Source: Oreocharis arfaki (lineage: Eukaryota > Chordata > Aves > Passeriformes > Paramythiidae). Taken from it: a stretch of DNA of 64,000 bases. Below are positions 50,346 to 61,990 of this stretch, piece after piece. The stretch is taken from positions 258,215-322,214 of the forward strand of contig VZRR01004550.1 in NCBI GenBank assembly GCA_013398015.1, written 5' to 3'. The position numbers were made by a program, and so were the translations under genes. Below the pieces are notes generated by a model. The model was given only the letters and a program-made list of their open reading frames with translations, searched no databases and was not told the origin of the DNA. The first letter of the stretch is position 1; every line of letters begins with the position of its first letter.

Positions 50346-53300
50346 TGGGCTGAGATCAAGAGATACACAGTTTCCTTCTTGTTTGTATCATTATTTTGGT
50401 CCATCACGGCCATCAAGGCAAGTCCGGATGGAAAAAAAAAAAAAAGAAAAAAAAAAGTAGTGTTTGCTGTTCTTTTAGAGGAGCACTGCAGGGCAATCAG
50501 GTATGTTTGGGAACCAGCACCTGATAATCTTAATTGACCTCTGGATCTGAGGTTGGGACATCCTTGCTAAAATTTAGCATAACAGCAGGAAGCTGTGTGC
50601 CCAAGGGGTTCTCAAGGAGCAGACAGATGTGTAATCTGCAGGTAGGAGTAGCTCCAGGGGGTTTAGACTTCTGTCAAAGACAACTCTCCTGAAGGATGGT
50701 ACAGCAGGGTATAGCTAGTCCCTGCCGATTTTGGGTAGGAAGCTACAGTTTATTGCTGAGGAGAACATGCCAGTTCTGTCTATATGTGTTGGGCACTAAG
50801 AGTAGATGATTATGTCATGCTTAGAAAGATCAGAAAAAATATTCTTTCCAGGTTGCCTTGTCCCAGACATTTTCTTTCCTTTGAATGCTTCAAGCATTAC
50901 AGTTTTAAGAAGTCAAAAGCCTGTGAGACTCTGTGTTCTCCCTCTACCTGTGAGGCTGCGTGTTTTGCATCAGCAGCAAAAGCGTAGGTGCAAGTTCCTG
51001 CCTTTGCGTGAGTTTGTGCTTGGGCTGGATGGATGGCTGGGCACATACAGTAAAGGGAGCTCGAGCCAGTTCCAAAGGAAGTCTTACTGGTTTAAATGGG
51101 AGTAATAAATCTTTCAGGTCGCCAGCTGCACTTAGCTGGCCTCATTAAAATTCAGGTCCTTAGTATCTGTGGGCAAGTGTATGAAAAGGGGTTATGGGGT
51201 GAATTGGTCAACAGATTTTAGGTTTGTTTGTGGTCCCTGTGGACTCCCCTACTGAAAAAATCCTGAAGAGTTTAATAGGAAAAAAAGAACCTATGTTATT
51301 TTTTTAAAGTATCCTATAGGATTTAATAGGGAATTATATCCTGACTATGGACATTTTTTTATGGTTCAGATAACTGTAGGCAAGACTGATTTGTGCATTA
51401 ATGCATTTTTCTAGTGTGTCTCAATTATAGAAACATCTGCACTAAGTGAACTTGAAACCTCTTTGATTCCCTGTGCAAATTCTCACTATTTAAAAGTCCT
51501 CATGTTTTTCTATTTCTTGCCTTTGGCTTAATAGTTTCAGAGTGGGTTGCAATAGTATGTAGCTGTGTAGCATACAAAGGAAAGTGGGATTTTTAAGATG
51601 TAGTTTCTTAAATTCTTCAAATCCTGCATTCAAAAAACATAGCACTGATTGATCTCCTGGATATTATCAGCAGCATCTGTTATCTCTAGTAGAGGCAAAT
51701 ACTTCCAGCCTAAACAACAGTACTTGTTCCATGCAGCACTTTATTGGGCTGGGGAGGTTATTTGAATCCACTCTAATAGTCATGCCTGTTTAATGGAAGG
51801 ATGGAGTTTTATCTGTTTTCAGCCTGGTACAGAGAGGGTTTTGGGTTTTGTTTTGTTTTGTTTTAATTACTCTCTGCTGTTATTTACACCAGTGCAAAAT
51901 TAGCATGAGCCTTTAAGGTAGGCTATTTCTCAAGGTGTGGGACAGCAGAGAATTTTTTTTCACCTAATTGGAAAATGAAATCCTACTATCTTAAAACACA
52001 TTGTTAAGTCCCTTTCCAGGTTCATATAACAAGTTTATAGCAAGCTGTTCTTATTTTGGGCCTGTCGGGCAAAACAGGAAAACTTCTGCAGGTCCGTGCA
52101 GTGGTGAATGCTTTTGATTCACTGTTCGCTGCGTGGTACCCCCAAAGCACAGCTTATATCAGCCTCAGGCTACCAGCAGCATGCTCACTTGGGTGTGAGG
52201 ACATGAGGCCTGTTCTGACTGTCTGTGAATGGAACTCACAATGTTTGCTTTCCAGCCACCTTTCCACACCCAAAATGCTTTCACTGCAATTTTCTCCCTA
52301 CTTTTTCCCACCTCAGGAGTTGTGGATCCCCTTCCTTCCAGCTGGAAGTGAGCTACAAGTGAAGGGGCTTTGCTGTCATCTCGCTTGGTAAGAAAGCAGC
52401 CCACTTCCTGGAAAGTTTTGTGTCCAAACATGAAAATAAAAATGCTGACAAGCTATTCCAGGAACAAAGACAAGTAAATCAATTACTGCTATTACAACAA
52501 GCAAGAAAGTGACAGTGAGAAAAGGCTGGGTCCTATGGCTCTCCTCTTAGGAAATGTGAGGAAGACTTCCATTTTGATGGAAGATCCAGGGACAGACTAA
52601 GCAGGTTGTCCAGTATCATCAAGGAGTCTGTAGTATTCAGAATTGAAGTTGAGGTTCATATCTCATGTAAAACTTTTCTGTATTTCTTTAACTCTCTGAA
52701 ATAGCTCTGCTTAAGCCTTTCCACCACCTACATTATACATGTTGGCACAGCTTCCTTACAGAGAGGCTCGCATCTGCTGGGTCAATGCATGTGAGCTGTC
52801 ACGGCTAAGGGGATATCTGCTGATATAAACACTTCTTGTATGTGTGTGTAAGGGCTAATTCCCACTGAAATCAGTTGAAAGTCCATTTTTAATACCACTG
52901 ATCTGGAGTAAATGTTTGCTCAGATTTGAAAACAGAGGTTGTACCATGACCATTGCTGTTGTTCATCCTCTGTCCAAGCTTGGCATTTCTCTTGATTGGA
53001 GAAATGACACTGGCAGCTTTGGTATCTGAGAATGTTCAGTCTGGTTTTGCACTTTCATGATGGCAATCTGAAATCTGTCCAGTAAACTCAAAGCATTCTG
53101 GAGAGAGTTCAGAAAAATTTTGACCAATATAATTTTATACTTGTATGAATCGTCCTGGTGTTTTGTTAAGTCTTAACTTAGTTTACATTTTAGTCATTCA
53201 CTGGGACACCAATAAAAAAGAAATAACCTTAAAGAAAAAACAGCTGGTGACTCAAAATTAAATCCTGCTAATATTTCTCTCCCAATAAAATTGGTATCAC

Positions 53301-53440
53301 TGATATGAAGGCAAATTCTTCACATTATATATCATATGATATACTATAATACATAATAGAATATATACACATGCATAAACCCCTAATGCTTTAAGAGCTA
53401 GGATTTAGAAAATATATAGGGAAGCAATATATTGAATTAC
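50346..53440. other. Intergenic DNA, no gene seen
   Basis: Includes an A-rich tract at 50429-50457, a (TTTTG)n-like tract at 51844-51865 and an AT-rich palindromic stretch near 53325-53370. Confidence 0.5.
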
Positions 53441-53570
53441 ATTCAATGCTGGGCATCCTATTACCAAAAATATCTAGAAAAACTGGAAGGACTTCAAAGA
53501 AGGCATGTTAAAGTGACTAGGAATCTGGGGGAATTGGATTTTGAGGAAAGTTTTAAAGCACCTAAAACCT
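53441..53570 (+). mobile_element. Ancient CR1-type LINE fragment
   Basis: TGCTGGGCATCCTATTACCA, AGAAAAACTGGAAGGACTTC, AAAGAAGGCATGTTAAAGTG and TTTTGAGGAAAGTTTTAAAG match the old amniote CR1 3' region (GAAAAACTGGAAGGAGTTCAAAGAAG...ATGAGGAAAGGTTAAAG). It is diverged and non-coding. Confidence 0.65.
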
Positions 53571-56500
53571 GTATCTAGAAATTAATGAGGCAGTGACTCA
53601 GAACTCTGACTTGCATCAGAACTGGCACCATTTTTGGCTAGCATATGAAGGTAAATTGAAGACAGGGCTGGTTTACATCGGGCTGTAAAATGACATGGTT
53701 TTGATACAGCTTCACAGGCAGCTTAGTCATCTCTTCAGCAGGACTGGAAACCTCAAAATGTGGGGCTGGAAGTGGCAGCAGGAAGCCAGAATGCCAGGGT
53801 ACTGTCTCAGGAGGCTCCTGCACCATGAGCAGGCCCTCAGCAACTCCCAAGCAAAGCGCTGGCATCTGCATTGGGAAACTGCACCCACCCTCTCATCAGC
53901 AAGAACTTTGCTTTCTGGGGGTACCAGTGTCTGCAAGGATGGAACCTGAAGGGTTCCATGCCTTGAACTGCTGACGAGGTCCGAGTCCCACTTTATAGGC
54001 ACGTCTTCCTCAGATGTGGCAGTGGTGTTAGACAAGGGGCTGTAGCAGGAAAATCCAAGTATCCTGCAAATGACTGACTAAGACATGGGAGGAGTGGATT
54101 CATCTGCTCATGGATGCACAGATGATTTCCAACCGAGGCAGGCATCGGCCCAGACCCTGAAGTCCAGGTGTATAACCAAAGCAAAAAAGCTCCCTTTACT
54201 TGTAGCATAGACAGGTTAGAGGAAATACCAGAGACAAAAATACACATGAAACCAGAAAAATAGGAATTTCACCAAGAGAATTTCTTAATAGTAAGATACT
54301 ACATTGTGTGGGTACTGGTTGTTCTTTTCCCTGTTACTGAATTTTATTTTTTTTAAAACAGACATTTTTTGCAAGAACACATTTATAAACTTTCTCTCTG
54401 GCTCCTTGGGAAGGTTCTTGTGGGACACAAAAGGCATGGTTCCTATTACGTGAGACTTTTATATTTAGATGTAGCAAAAGAACATTACAGGAAATCACAT
54501 TGCTCACTACGTTTATTTTTGTGCTCTCAGATGGGTTGGTTGATTTAACACACCTTTTTCACTCCAGGCAAAACTTACTTCCTTTCAGGTAATATCTAAA
54601 AAATTAGGGAATGGTTTTGTAATGAAATTACCCTTTCTTTTAATCAGACCCAAACTGAAGGCTGCTCCTGCAAGAACATTGAAAAATGACTTAAAAGTTG
54701 AGATATTTATATTGCCATTTTAGGTGTGAGAAGATCCATTTCATGACTGGAACTTTATAAATAAGGAACTCCGACTTGCATATTCAGGTACGTGAGACAC
54801 AGCACATCAGAGGCTGATACCTGTGTGAAGGACGGACTAATAAACTTTTCAAAAACTAAGGACTATGTGTGTAAATTCTTACTGAATCAGATCACCAGTT
54901 CCTTCTGTTTCCTCCATATTTGGAACTTCCACTTCCTATTTTGTTTAGAAAAAAGTGTACTTATCCCGTTTAAAACCATTTCCTTTTTCCTCTTGGCAAA
55001 GTGAAAAAGCAGAGATGTGAATTAGTAAACATAAAAGAGCTATACTTCTGCTGCAACAGCTTATCGTTGGAAATCTTGAATCCTAATTAAGGGAAAGAAG
55101 AGAATTTGACCATTGGAAAGTGACAGTCTTGCAATATTTTATGTATATGATCATTTGGAGAACAGCAACCACTTTTGTGTTTGAATTTATAAGTGAAAGG
55201 TAGAATATTATTAATGTAAGTGAAACATGCTTCGAGCAAAGAATAAAGCAATGAATCATGTTAAGTGAGTTTTTGAAGAACGTGGGAAGGATGTTCTCCT
55301 GCTTCTGGATGGTTAGTTTCTTGCAAACAGGCTGTTAGGTTGAGACTGTGTGTGTGGTTTGTTGTTTAATGAAAGAGCAAGATAAACTGGGGACACTACA
55401 ACAATAATGAAAAAACAGAAATCCATGAGACAGATTCTGTGAGCACTTCCTCAGGGAGAGGAAAGGCAGGAGTGGTGGATTGCTAATGACTAGAAGTAGA
55501 ATATCTGATGGCATTACCAGGCAATGTAAATACAGGGTAATGGCCTCATCCTGCAGCACCTCTTGTGAGGTGCTGAGTAAGCAGCCTCAAAATGGATCAC
55601 AGCCAGCAGCAGCAGCCTAGACTGTTTTAGGATAAGACAGAGAATATTCGGAGCAGGATTTCAGTCCCTGCCAGCACTTGTGGTGGGAACATGAGATCTC
55701 GTCTCCAGAACATACAAAATCCAGGAAGTCATTGTCCCATTCATGTTTCTGTCTATAGTTGCCTGGATTTCATAGGCTCTGTATTAATTTCTGCTTTAAA
55801 AACTCCTGGTTTTAGAGTTATTTAGGGAGACATTCAGATCTCTAAATATAGATGGCTTCCAGACACCACTCCATAAGGGCATGGGTCTCTGGCAGGAGTC
55901 CTCTGTCATTGCTGCTGGTTTTATGCTAATAAGGGTGCTAAGCACCTTCAGGGGCCCCAGGTGACATTCAGTACTTACAGCTAGGAACCAGTACTGCTCC
56001 CTTAGTTACTACAGGAATTTCTGGCTGTAAGAGGTTGGTTTCAATTTATTTCAATATTTTCTCTCCAATGTCCCCACTGCATTTGTGCAGGTGAAATATT
56101 CCTGGCTTAGTCTTCTGGAGTTCTCCCTGGATAAGAATTGGTTTGGACGTAGCAATTTTTCACACGAGTATAGTGATGTTAGGCATTGCAAGTCTGTGAG
56201 AGAAGAGTACCCATGGTGGCTGATGTCTAAAAATCAAAACTGCCAATGCGCATCAGAACAGGAAAGCAGTAGTTCTGGCACCAGAACAATATTATATAAA
56301 AGTCCTCTTTATGGGTTTTGAGGCAAATTCAGCTGTTGTCTGTATGCATGTGCTCCTTTTGAGTGCCTGGTGCTCTTCCCGTGGACATTAGAGCACATTT
56401 GGTCTTGCCATTTTCCCTTCAGCTGCACAGCTCCTTCTTCATGTATGGCAGCTTTAAAACAACAAAAAAAGTACTCTTTAACCCTACTGACCTTTAAGCA

Positions 56501-58533
56501 CATGACCTGTGAAAACATCGTCTTCTTTCTATCTGCCGTACTCTGTATATTCAAGCACACATTTGACATTTATGTTTTCCTGAGGCAGTAAATTTTCTTT
56601 CTGCTGACATAGAAGTAAAAGCTTTAATCAGAATAAATCTGACTCTTTAAATCAGCTATCCCCATCTATAGTAAATTAATTACTAAAAATGGCTGTGCTT
56701 GAGGAGTCCAGATGTTGCTTGTATTTATTAAGAGAATGACTCTATTTTTTCTATGGCTTCTCAAGAGATTTAATCTCTGCACAAGTGAATAATTTCAGTT
56801 CACATCAATGGAACTAGCATGTGGGTTAGACACTATTAGTCTGAGTCCCAAAACTAATGTGAAAGCTACTGCTTTCATTCCCAAGGGAAAACCGGGACTG
56901 TACAAGAATGGAGTCATCTTTAACTCACATTGTCTACAAAATGGGTATTTCTGGGAGCAGGTGCTGTTTGAGCCCTTGCCCTTGCAGAAAGGGCTTTGTG
57001 GTCAGCCTGGGGCCGGAGGTGGGGTATCAGTGTGCCAAGCATGGAGCTTGAGGCATGGGTTGTGTCGGAACGTCCCTTTGCTACCAGCCCCACACCAGCT
57101 TTGGCTCCAGGCAGTCACAGGGCTCAGCCAGCTCTGACCTACTTTTAAGATACTCTGAAGTTACACTCTCAGAGTCTGAACTGAAGCCTGTGAAATACTT
57201 TCCTGCGATTTTTAACAGGAAGCGCATCTGGCCTCCATAACAACAACAACTGTCATAATTAAAGACACTCTTTAAAATTTCATTTGGTTGCGAAAGGAAG
57301 CTATTTGAAGCAAATGTCAATCCAAACCCTTTTTGTGAAAGGAGCCTTTCTTTAATGGCTTTCAAAACCTGCTGTAACTGTCTAGGATAGCTTAGAAATA
57401 CAAATGTCCAAAGATTTCTTGATCAAAGCAAACTCTCGTTCTTACAGTTTTTCATGTCCTTTATAAATTTCCGTCAATTTTATTGAGACCCAAGCAAGCC
57501 CTTAGTTCAGACTTTATTATGAAATAATATATTTTTCAATTTTTACAGTTTTCACAGTATCTTTTCCCTAACTATGGCTGCTGCTGCTCAGAAAGTAATG
57601 AGTTTGGCCAAACCTCTTTCACTGATGAAAGCCATAATGGGAAATAAAAATAAGAGCTTTCTCCACCCTGACAGACTCCCGTTTGGTCCTTTGTTTCTGT
57701 CCTCAAACACTTTAAGAGGAAAACAGGCTATGTTCAACCCCCCTTTGCCCCGGCCCTGCCTGTAATTTGATGTAAGGCTCTTTCCCGAGACACTCTTGAA
57801 CATCCAGTTTACAGTGGAAGCATCTTCCCCTCAAATCTCCTGCTCCCTTGGTTAAAATGATGGTCCTTAGTGACTGGAGATGTGAGGATCTCTATCCACA
57901 ATGCCCTCCAAAGGTGTGAGTGACCAATGTGGTATAGTAGAGCTGGCTGTGGGGCACACAGGAGGGACAGTGGTATCCCACTGCCACAACATCACACAAA
58001 AGCTGCAAGAGGCTTTGTTTTTTTTCCCAACTGGCATGCCTGTGAGAGGAAATACCAACCAAAATTTTAGGGTACTGGCTGGAAAGCTGCCATTTGTCAT
58101 ATGGAAAAATACCAGTTTTTCTAAGCTGCTGCTTATATGGTGCAAAGGCGGAAAGATAGCATCACGAGGCTTTTCTCTTTGCCAGATTTTATATAGGGAA
58201 AGTGAGGTGTGTCTGAAGCCCTGTCAGGGTGTCCCACACTTGCTTCTCGTTAAGTCTGAAAGCTTTGGACCAGCAGAAAAGCCCAGCACCACTGGGGGAG
58301 CAATGTGCACGGTAACTCTGGAGGCCCACGTCCGTGTTGTGACCTGTGCATATGTGTCACTGCTAAAGCCAGTGACAGGAATGATGCTTCAAATGGACAT
58401 CATGCAACTAAAAGTGTTGGTCCTAGGGATTTCAGCTGTAGTGAAATCTGGCAAGAGTGTGTCTCTGGGGTTAAAGTGCCATTCTCTTTGAATTCACAGG
58501 GACCCTGAGCAATTCCTCAGTCAACTCACAGCG
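53571..58533. other. Intergenic DNA, no convincing gene
   Basis: A 196-codon open frame at 57901-58491 (plus) shows no known domain, and I take it as chance. The segment 57180-57480 is AT-rich and repeat-free, with several ATAATTAAAG-type cores. No clear repeats are seen. Confidence 0.45.
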
Positions 58534-58616
58534 AAAAGGCAGAAAAAAGAACAAAAAAAAAAAAAAACAACAAAAAAACCCAAACAAACAAAAAAGAAAC
58601 CAAAGAGAAAAAGAAT
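58534..58616 (+). repeat. A-rich low-complexity tract
   Basis: A run of 15 A at 58553-58567 lies within a longer A/C-rich segment. No retroposed gene sequence is visible just upstream, so it need not be a retroposon tail. Confidence 0.85.
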
Positions 58617-59305
58617 CAGAGACAAACTAGGCAAAGAACAGACCTTAACTGGATAAAAACAACAGCAGTTTTAGTCTCTTTGTAAGTCTGATGAATGAGT
58701 GATTAGACAGTTTCTTGCAAAATCCTGTCAAATTATTGAGGGTTCCCCCTCATTCTTACAAAGAAAAGAATGTCCAAGATTAGGCCACTGATCCTCCAAA
58801 AAGTTCAAAGTCTGCTGAAGGGTGGAAGCTGCCAAATTCATGAGGTCATGTTCAGAGTGAGATAACTGTCCAGATCTCATTCTGAAAATGAGTTTCCTTT
58901 CTGGTATGCATGTGAAACCTTTCAGTTTCTCCATTGACTTTAATTTTCAGCCATTCTAAGCTTGCTAGACTGCTGCCTCAGACAAAGACTATAAATAAAA
59001 AGTTTGCTGAATAGATAGTTTTCTGACTTTCTCTGATCAGAAAAAATCTCCTTAAAATAAGCAATAGTGAGCCAGCCATTGGTGCAGTGTGATTAACGAA
59101 AGTGTATTTAGATTAATGTTCTGGGTTTAACATCCATAAGCGCAGAAGGGTCCATGAGCTGCTGTGAATAGCATCATTAGCTTGCTTCCTTTTTTAAAAG
59201 TTTCATCCACACTCCCAAATCAAAGCAAATTTTGGGTCATTTTGGTCCTAACTCATTAAAATGGCATCTAGCCTATTACACAAAGTAAAACAAGAAAGTG
59301 GGGAA

Positions 59306-59344
59306 AATGAATGAATGAATGAATGAATGAATGAATGAATGAAT
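59306..59344 (+). repeat. (AATG)n microsatellite
   Basis: Nearly ten perfect tandem copies of AATG (39 nt). A simple repeat likely to vary in length between individuals. Confidence 0.97.
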
Positions 59345-59569
59345 ACTGTGAATTCTTGAGGATGTCAGAAATGGCACAAATAGTAATCATAGCTACTGAT
59401 GGATTCTGTAACTGATCTGTGACACAGCTCCTGGACAGGCCATTCCCCCAGCACTGTCCTCAGGGCTGGCATTGAGGGCTCCCTGAGCAAAGGGGAAGAG
59501 AAGAGGCTAAAATGTCGTAACAGAGTCACAGGACTTGGTGAAGAGCATCTGAGGATTACCCAAGACAAT

Positions 59570-59720
59570 GGTTGATTTTAACTTTTAATTAACTGTCTAT
59601 CAGGTTAATTGAACTTCTGAAGCCAGAGATGGGCTGCTCTCAGTAAATAATTGGAGTCATTTGCATTCTCCAAGAGCCTTCAATAGGACAGATTTGGCAG
59701 CTGGCTTTGCAAGCGACCCC
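59570..59720. promoter_or_regulatory. Candidate enhancer with octamer and homeodomain sites
   Basis: TTAATTAA at 59585-59592, GGTTAATTG nearby and an exact octamer ATTTGCAT at 59659-59666 occur in repeat-free sequence. POU and homeodomain sites in this arrangement are common in developmental enhancers. The role is inferred. Confidence 0.35.
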
Positions 59721-61904
59721 TGCTAAGGCAGGGTATGCTGCAAGTCACTTCTGCTAGTTTACAGCAGGGTGAAAGTGGTGCAGTTATAGCTCTAGATAGG
59801 CTGTGCTGGTCTGAAGCATTTCCAACTTAAAGACTCACTGAGTAACTCTGAGGACATCTCTTGGCATATTTAATCCCAAAAGATCCTGAGATACTGTAGC
59901 ACACGAATGTAGTTTTTATGTACCAGTGTAGCCGAGACGCAGGTATTCAAGCACCAAATATCTACTGAAAACATGTAAATCTGTCATTTAAGTATCTCAG
60001 AAGACCTTAAACTGAAATTAGAAGTGTTAATCGAATGAAAGACCTTCACTAAGCGCAACAAGAGTTTTGTCAGTGTAAGGACCAAAAGATTTAGTCTTAA
60101 CTTTGAAGGCAAGTACTTTTAAAACCATTGATAACTGGATGAAACTGCTTGTTTGGAAAACTCAGAGCCACTTTTATATAGCAGTGGCAGAAACGCTATG
60201 CTATTTTTCCTTGCAGGTCAGTGACAGAAACACTATTAAGAAAACAGTTTTTGAATGTTATCTGCAACTTTAATATCTCTTTGTAGATTTGTGAGCCTGC
60301 TGAATTTGCCTGTCTGTAATCATTATTAGATTAAAAAAAAGACTCAAAGGTAACTATTTAAGTTAAAACTTATAACTTTCAAGTGATCATCTGCACCCTG
60401 TCATTTTGACTTCTTAAGCCTGAAGTTTGCGGTGCCTCAGGCAAAAACATTACTGTTACCGTACGTCAGATAAGATGCGGCCTGGCCTTTTTTTATATAT
60501 AATATTTATTGGATATTGGGCATTGCTAAAGGGGATCTTATTTTAACTGAAGCCAGATTTTCTGTAGTTAATAGAGTTAGGAATGGTGTATTATTTTCCA
60601 ACTTGGACGGGTTATTAATACTTATAAGTTGTGAACATGGAAAGAATTCCCATAAATCTGTGTAGAGCACTGAATCTTACAACAGAAGAGATAAAGATGT
60701 ATGAAAAGCTGCTGAATGCCTGCATGTCACATTCAGCCCCTGTTCAAGGACCTGACTCTGCTCTGCTGAGCCCTGGAGGAGAGGATGCCTGAGTGAGGCT
60801 GTCAGCGGCTCCAAGGGCTGCTTATGTCAGGGTCAGCTCTCCTCATCTCCAAATGCTGCTCTCCAGCTCTGCGTGTTTTCCATATGCGTCGTGATAGTCC
60901 TCTGCTTCCCAAAAGGGTATGGTTTAGCCAAAAGTGGGAGGATTTAGCAGGATTACACAGAAAAAATCAAAGAATTGATGGCTGATTATTTTCCTCCCTC
61001 TGTTTTAACAGACAGAGTGGGCAATATTCCTTCTGTGTTGCTAAAAGGGACAAGGATCATTCTCAAGTTGAAAGGTCTCTTTCTAGTTATCCAGAGAGAC
61101 CGTATTCAGATCTCAGTGTCCTATACTAGATTTTGGATCTAAAGAAAGTCATACACCTGTCTGTGTAGAGCTGCTCTTTTCCCTCTGCTGAGCCATACGA
61201 AATTAGGGGTCATTTTTATTCTGGCTTCTCCTTTCAGTCGTGCGCACGCCTCCCTTGCATGCACAAGCCTGGCATTCATGCAAACCAGGTGCATGCAGAA
61301 AAGAATTTTGCTCTGAATATGTATTTAGCCAGTAGTAACTAAGCTTTCCAAATTCTTCTCTGGAGCGTATAGAGCTTTGTGTAAAACCTGGGACAGACTC
61401 TCATTCTTAGCTTTAATTTCTCAGTTGTCCTATTCAGGAAGCCAGAGAAGATATTCCCATGATATTCCCACTGCTTCGCTGCATGACTTCAGGCAACACA
61501 AGGACTGCAGAGCCCTGCTAGGTGCTGAGGGCTCTTGGCTCCCTTCTGACAAAACGCTTAAGCATGTTATTGAAATCGAAAGAAGGACTCACTGGCTTCA
61601 GTGTGACCAGTGCTTTTGCTTTCCTTGAACGGGGTTGGAGCATTCAGTTCCTTATTCCATCCAGTCCTTGATGATTTTGTTCCAGCTCTCTTTCCCTCAC
61701 TATCTGTAAATATGCCTGTAATGGTATTCAACCTTTAAAGATTTTATAATGCTACACATTATGCAAGAGAATAGCTCAGGAAAGTGAATTATAAATGTCA
61801 ATGTATTATTTTGGGAAGTGTTAGTAGGAAAATAAATGTGATATATCCATTCTACTTGCACAATAGCTGCTATCATCATTCTTTTACATCTTCTGTGCAA
61901 TTAT
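59721..61904. other. Intergenic DNA, no gene seen
   Basis: A CRE-like ACGTCA overlapping an AGATAAGA GATA site lies at 60463-60475, just before an AT-rich TATATA stretch. No coding exon is recognised. Confidence 0.45.
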
Positions 61905-61990
61905 TGTCACTGTGCTATGCAAGGTCACACTTGTAACCCCCGCTTTATGGATGTACAGCTAAGGGAAAAAAAGTGACTTCCATAGGTCCC
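61905..61990 (+). repeat. Possible MIR-like relic
   Basis: TGTAACCCCCGCTTTATGGA, TGTACAGCTAAGGG and AAAAGTGACTTCCATAGGTC resemble the MIR core (ATCCCCATTTTACAGATG...AAGTGACTTGCCCAAGGTC). It is heavily diverged. Confidence 0.4.

Noticed and set aside
57901..58491. 196-codon open frame (plus)
   Set aside because: No recognisable motif and no family resemblance. The composition is that of translated non-coding DNA.
58553..58567. Poly-A run as a retropseudogene tail
   Set aside because: No mRNA-like sequence or target duplication found upstream.
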